From SOKG01 sp964449845 (GTDB taxonomy: Bacteria; Chloroflexota; Dehalococcoidia; SZUA-161): a stretch of 10,172 bases of DNA. The position numbers and the translations under genes were made by a program. The notes beneath the pieces were generated by a model that was not told the DNA's origin, made no database searches, and worked only from the letters and a program-made list of their open reading frames with translations. Positions 6,575 through 10,172 of this stretch are shown one piece after another (within the stretch, counting starts at the first letter, position 1; the number at the start of each line of letters is the position of its first letter). Location of the stretch: positions 1 through 10,172 of the forward strand of contig CAYVES010000076.1 in assembly GCA_964449845.1 (NCBI GenBank), given 5' to 3'.

Positions 6575-6590
6575 CCAGAAGGCACTCTGG
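6575..6590 (+). repeat. Small intercistronic hairpin between korB and korC
   Basis: CCAGA (6575-6579) and TCTGG (6586-6590) form a 5-bp stem with a 6-base loop four bases after the korB stop. No T-run follows, so it is not a terminator. It may adjust mRNA stability or the relative amounts of the subunits. Confidence 0.3.
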
Positions 6591-6623
6591 CTTTGCAAGA
6601 GGAACAGTCTGGAGGAGAAGAAA

Positions 6624-7187
6624 GTGGGCAGAAGGGAAATAAGAATAGCGGGATTTGGCGGACAGGGGGTTGTGTTATCAGGGCAGATTGTGGGTCAGGC
6701 TGCTTCCATATATGATAACGGTTTCTCCACCCTTACCCGGAGCTACGGGCCGGAGGCGCGCGGTGGTGCCTGCACTGCCGAGGTAGTGATCTCCGATGAG
6801 CCTATAGGCTACCCCTACGTGCAGAATCCGGAAGTACTCATCGTCCTATCACAGGAGGCCTACAGCAAGTATGGGCACGATCTCCCTGCAGAAACGCAGA
6901 TGATTATTGACCCAGACCTAGTAGAAGCCGATCTGTCCCAAAACCCGGCACCACTCTCCATACCAGCTACCCGCATGGCGCGGGAAATGGGCCGGGTGGT
7001 GGTGGCGAACATCATCACACTGGGTTTTCTGGCAGCCGTGAGCGACTTGGTCTCCCCCGAGCCCCTCAAGAATTCCGTCCTGACCTCTGTGCCCAAGGGA
7101 ACGGAGGAATTGAATAGCAGGGCTTTCGAGTTGGGATATGACTATGGTTTGGAGCACGGCAAGCGAAGTGAGGGCACAAATGGCTAG
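6624..7187 (+). CDS. korC: 2-oxoacid:ferredoxin oxidoreductase, gamma subunit
   Basis: Gamma subunit (187 residues, normal length) that completes the alpha-beta-gamma-delta complex and helps form the CoA-binding face. The GTG at 6624 has a strong GGAGGAG (6611-6617) six bases upstream. Family motifs are AGFGGQGVVLSG (9-20) and SYGPEARGG (40-48), followed by EVVISDEPIGYP and the NPEVLIVLSQEAY block. It overlaps the next gene by eight bases (ATG at 7180, TAG at 7185-7187), which points to translational coupling and a stoichiometric relation with the large flavoprotein. The Arg-Ser-Tyr-Gly-Pro-Glu-Ala-Arg signature marks it as a true POR/KOR gamma and not an unrelated GFGGQG protein. Confidence 0.92.
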   Translation: MGRREIRIAGFGGQGVVLSGQIVGQAASIYDNGFSTLTRSYGPEARGGACTAEVVISDEPIGYPYVQNPEVLIVLSQEAYSKYGHDLPAETQMIIDPDLVEADLSQNPAPLSIPATRMAREMGRVVVANIITLGFLAAVSDLVSPEPLKNSVLTSVPKGTEELNSRAFELGYDYGLEHGKRSEGTNG

Positions 7188-10172
7188 GGGCGTAGCTGTT
7201 ATCGGCGACAGTGTGGGCGCGGCGCAGGCTGCCCTCGCCCTGGCGGATCTGGGCGTGAAGGTCAACATGATCATATCCTCGCCTTCTCTGGGCTTAGACA
7301 ATGCTGTTGACAGCGCCTTACCCACTTCTTCTGAGAAGCTTCTCAGCATCTGGCCCCTGCTGCTGCGGGCGGCGAGCCACCCACTGGTTGCCCTTCACAC
7401 CAACTCCAAGGTCACGAACATAGCGGGTAAGCAGGGAAGGTTCACGATAAGGGCAACCAGACATCCTCGCTATGTGCGAGAGGACCTGTGCGTGGGCTGC
7501 GGTCGCTGCGAGGAGGCATGCTCAGTACAGGTGCCCTTCCTGCTGGACGGCCTGAGGACGACGCACAGCGCCATCCACCCACCCACTGTGGATACCAAGA
7601 CAATACCCTCAGCCTATTGCATAGAGAAGAGCGGGATTGCCCCCTGCCGAGCAGCGTGCCCACTTGGTATCAATGTTCAGGGGTTTATCTCCCTGCTGTC
7701 CAAGGGCAAGGTGGATCAGGCCCTCAACCTGATAAACGAGGCAGCGCCCCTGGCCGGAGTGCTCGGCCGCGTATGCACGCATCCCTGCGAGGACAATTGC
7801 AAGCGGGGCGAGATTGACAGCCCGGTATTCATCCCGGCCCTCCATCGCTATGCTGCCGACAATGCGCCCAGCGGCATTAACTACAGGCGCAAGGCCCCTG
7901 CCAGGTCGAGAAGGGAAAGAATAGCCATCGTTGGCAGCGGCCCTGCTGGACTTGCCGCCGCCTGGGAGCTGGCGCGCCGGGGCTATGGCCCCACCATATT
8001 TGAATCCCACGCGGTGGTTGGTGGGATGGTGGCCACAGGTATTCCCAGATTCCGCCTCCCCCACGAGGTGCGAGAGAGAGAAGTGGAAGCGATCAAGGCC
8101 TTAGGTGTGGACATAATGACGGGGGTGACGGTAGGTCGTGACGTGACGATCTCCGATCTGAGAGAGCGAGGGTATCGAGCCTTTTTCCTCGCTATAGGTG
8201 CTCACCAAAACTTAAGTTTGAACATCCCCGGTGAAGACCTTGAGGGCGCGGTAGATGCCATCTCTCTGCTCTTTGCACTGAATCTCAAAGTGGGCGCCTC
8301 CGTAGGCTCCAACGTGGTGGTCATTGGCGGCGGCAATAGCGCCGTGGATTCGGCCAGAACAGCCAAGAGACGGAGCAAGGGAGTGGTGCGAATACTCTAT
8401 CGCCGCACAGCGGAGGAGATGACTGCGGTGCGGGACGAAGTAGAGGAGGCCATCAACGAAGGCATATCTATTGAGTACCTGACATCGCCCGTAGAGATAC
8501 TCGGCGATGGGACGAAGGTTACCGGAATACGCTGCCAGCGGATGAGAATGGGCGAAATGGAAGCCGATGGCCGCCATAGGCCCGAGCCCATACCAGGCTC
8601 GGAGTTTGTGATCGATGCCGACCACGTGGTCATAGCCATAGGACAGCGTCCCAACAGTTCCCTGCTGAACATAAGATGGCTTGAGATCGATAGCGATGAT
8701 GCCACTATAAAGGTGGACCCGCTAACTCTTGAGACCAGAATCACCGGCATCTTTGCCGGCGGCGATTGCGTCACCGGCCCTAACAACGTCGTGGAAGCTG
8801 TGGCCGCTGGGCTGCAGGCAGCGGAGTCCATAGACCGGTACTTGAGAGGCCGCGATTTGAGAAAGGGTCGCAGTCTGCAAAAGCCTCAACCTGTTGAGGT
8901 CGATGTCAGCGAAAGGGATTTTTCCCATTACAAACGAGCCCGCATGCCTGCTATCCCCCCCTACAGGAGGATGGGCAAATTTGAGGAGATTGCCTTGGGG
9001 TTACCTGTGGATATCGGGGAGCGCGAGGCGGGGCGCTGCCTCAACTGCGCCTTGTGCAGCGAATGCATGGAATGTGAGCAGGTATGCGAGATGGGCGCAG
9101 TTCTCCACACGGACAAAACCGAGCAGTTTGACATAGGTGCCGAGCTCGTAATCGATTTCGTCGCTGCCAGTAACCCGGGGGACAACTATCCGCGCCAGCA
9201 CAGTATTGCCCGGAGTACTCCTCTCCAGATGACAAGACCGGGCATCTACATGGTAGAGGTTGACGGAGATCGCACCCTCGAAGGAGAACTTGCCCGGGCT
9301 TCAGCCGTCGCCCTTGAGGCCGCCACAGAACTCAAGTTGAAAGAGGAGGCACGCCCTGCAGGTCCGGATACCGCAGGCAGATCGAGTGTGAGTCTGGACC
9401 AAACGCTTGAGGAGGTAGAGCCAGCCAGTGTAGGGAAAGCTCGCGTCGGCGTGGTCTTGTGCCGCTGCGGAGGCAGCATTAGCTCCGTGATAGATTTCAA
9501 TCAGGTGACTAACGAAGTGCTACAGCTTCCTGGTGTCTGCAACGTTCAGGATATATCGCAGGCATGCAGCGAAGAAGGAGCAGATAGGATTGCAGCCCAA
9601 GCCGCGGAGTGGAGGCTGGACAAGGTGGTGCTCGCCGCCTGCCGGTGCTGTGGGCTGGAGCAGATATGCTTTAGCTGCACGGACAGGCGGGTGATGTGCC
9701 AGAGCCATCTCAGCGATAGCCTTACCCCATACCATGGTAAGAATGTGGAATTTGTGAATATACGCGAACAATGCGCCCGGGTTCACGGAGACGACCCCGC
9801 AGGTGCCACGCGCAAGGCAATAGATATAGTCTCGTCAGGGGTTGCCCGGGCCAGGCGGCCTTTGCCAGCAGCCAGCGAGGGGCGCCCTGTGACCGGAAGT
9901 GCGCTCGTATTGGGCGCAGGGATTTGCGGCCTTGCAGCAGCAAGAAACCTGGTGGCTCAGGACTACTCCGTAGCAGTCGTTTCCGGCCCTGAATTGGATG
10001 GTGCCCGAGAACAGCCCGCGCGCGAATATCTGGAAGGAAGGGATGTTTTTCTGAAACAACTCGAGGAGCAAGGTATAACTATCAGGCGGTGGCCCCAGGT
10101 ACTGGAGCTGGAAGGTTCGCCGGGGAGCTATGAGGCTGTGCTGAAGCACCGCTCGCAGACCAGCCGCATCGG
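7180..10172 (+). CDS. Giant HdrA / GltD-NfnB-like fusion flavoprotein, 3' end cut by window
   Basis: One open frame of at least 997 codons, still open at the window end. ATG 7180 has GAGGG five bases upstream. Modules by residue: 1-100, an HdrA-type FAD Rossmann region with a worn motif (VIGDSVGAAQAA); 104-114, [4Fe-4S] CVGCGRCEEAC; 147-240, the GltD/DPD-type helical iron-sulfur domain with Cys156, 160, 199, 203, 207; 248-560, a complete GltD/NfnB-like oxidoreductase with FAD motif GSGPAG (252-257), NAD(P) motif GGGNSAVD (383-390) and GIFAGGDC (523-530); 620-636, six Cys in CLNCALCSECMECEQVC; 755-900, a domain like the HdrA amino terminus (VVLCRCGGSI, then NIREQCARVH) with extra cysteines; 908 onward, a second FAD motif GAGICG. 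No membrane segment is seen. HdrA and NfnB families move electrons among ferredoxin, NAD(P)H and thiol/disulfide partners, some by flavin-based bifurcation. Its overlap with korC implies exchange with Kor or its ferredoxin (inference). The exact acceptor is unknown. Confidence 0.85.
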   Translation, partial: MARGVAVIGDSVGAAQAALALADLGVKVNMIISSPSLGLDNAVDSALPTSSEKLLSIWPLLLRAASHPLVALHTNSKVTNIAGKQGRFTIRATRHPRYVREDLCVGCGRCEEACSVQVPFLLDGLRTTHSAIHPPTVDTKTIPSAYCIEKSGIAPCRAACPLGINVQGFISLLSKGKVDQALNLINEAAPLAGVLGRVCTHPCEDNCKRGEIDSPVFIPALHRYAADNAPSGINYRRKAPARSRRERIAIVGSGPAGLAAAWELARRGYGPTIFESHAVVGGMVATGIPRFRLPHEVREREVEAIKALGVDIMTGVTVGRDVTISDLRERGYRAFFLAIGAHQNLSLNIPGEDLEGAVDAISLLFALNLKVGASVGSNVVVIGGGNSAVDSARTAKRRSKGVVRILYRRTAEEMTAVRDEVEEAINEGISIEYLTSPVEILGDGTKVTGIRCQRMRMGEMEADGRHRPEPIPGSEFVIDADHVVIAIGQRPNSSLLNIRWLEIDSDDATIKVDPLTLETRITGIFAGGDCVTGPNNVVEAVAAGLQAAESIDRYLRGRDLRKGRSLQKPQPVEVDVSERDFSHYKRARMPAIPPYRRMGKFEEIALGLPVDIGEREAGRCLNCALCSECMECEQVCEMGAVLHTDKTEQFDIGAELVIDFVAASNPGDNYPRQHSIARSTPLQMTRPGIYMVEVDGDRTLEGELARASAVALEAATELKLKEEARPAGPDTAGRSSVSLDQTLEEVEPASVGKARVGVVLCRCGGSISSVIDFNQVTNEVLQLPGVCNVQDISQACSEEGADRIAAQAAEWRLDKVVLAACRCCGLEQICFSCTDRRVMCQSHLSDSLTPYHGKNVEFVNIREQCARVHGDDPAGATRKAIDIVSSGVARARRPLPAASEGRPVTGSALVLGAGICGLAAARNLVAQDYSVAVVSGPELDGAREQPAREYLEGRDVFLKQLEEQGITIRRWPQVLELEGSPGSYEAVLKHRSQTSRI

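Noticed and set aside
7442..10149. Many 60-150 codon frames, mostly on the minus strand, across the large flavoprotein gene
   Set aside because: All are shadows of the plus-strand frame from 7180, which has no stop codon and carries intact cofactor motifs throughout.

Overview
The window is bacterial (archaeal is less likely) and fits an anaerobe that makes a living with low-potential ferredoxin. The styles of the sensor kinase, of the DivIVA-like coiled-coil protein, and of the 2-oxoacid:ferredoxin oxidoreductase operon ending in a giant HdrA/GltD-type flavoprotein all resemble sediment Chloroflexota (Dehalococcoidia-like). That placement is from memory of protein style and was not searched. 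No tRNA, rRNA, CRISPR array, transposase or phage gene was seen.

Layout. Positions 2-1360 (+) hold the 3' part of a PAS/PAC sensor histidine kinase. It converges on a DivIVA-like coiled-coil protein at 1690-2874 (-), across a 329-base gap carrying a widely spaced inverted repeat. After a gap of about 300 bases with two clear stem-loops comes an arsenite methyltransferase, arsM, at 3171-4010 (-). ArsM is divergent from the main operon, and the 287 bases between the two start codons hold credible promoters for both directions plus three palindromic elements on the arsM side.

From 4298 to the window end (+) runs a tightly packed operon: korD (two [4Fe-4S] ferredoxin-like delta subunit), korA (alpha), korB (beta, ThDP binding), korC (gamma). 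The last kor gene overlaps the start of a very long reading frame, 7180 to beyond 10172 (at least 997 codons, no stop). The long frame encodes a multi-module iron-sulfur flavoprotein. In order it has a worn HdrA-type FAD domain, a [4Fe-4S] motif, a complete GltD/NfnB-like FAD/NAD(P) oxidoreductase, a further Cys-rich Fer4-like region, an HdrA amino-terminal-type domain with an unusual cysteine cluster, and a second HdrA-type Rossmann domain cut by the window edge.

How they work together (inference). KorDABC oxidatively decarboxylates a 2-oxoacid (or runs in reverse) and exchanges electrons with ferredoxin. The co-transcribed flavoprotein is placed to pass those electrons between ferredoxin, NAD(P)H and possibly a thiol/disulfide or Hdr-type partner, which could involve flavin-based electron bifurcation or confurcation. 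The arrangement and cysteine content of this fusion protein are the most interesting content of the window.
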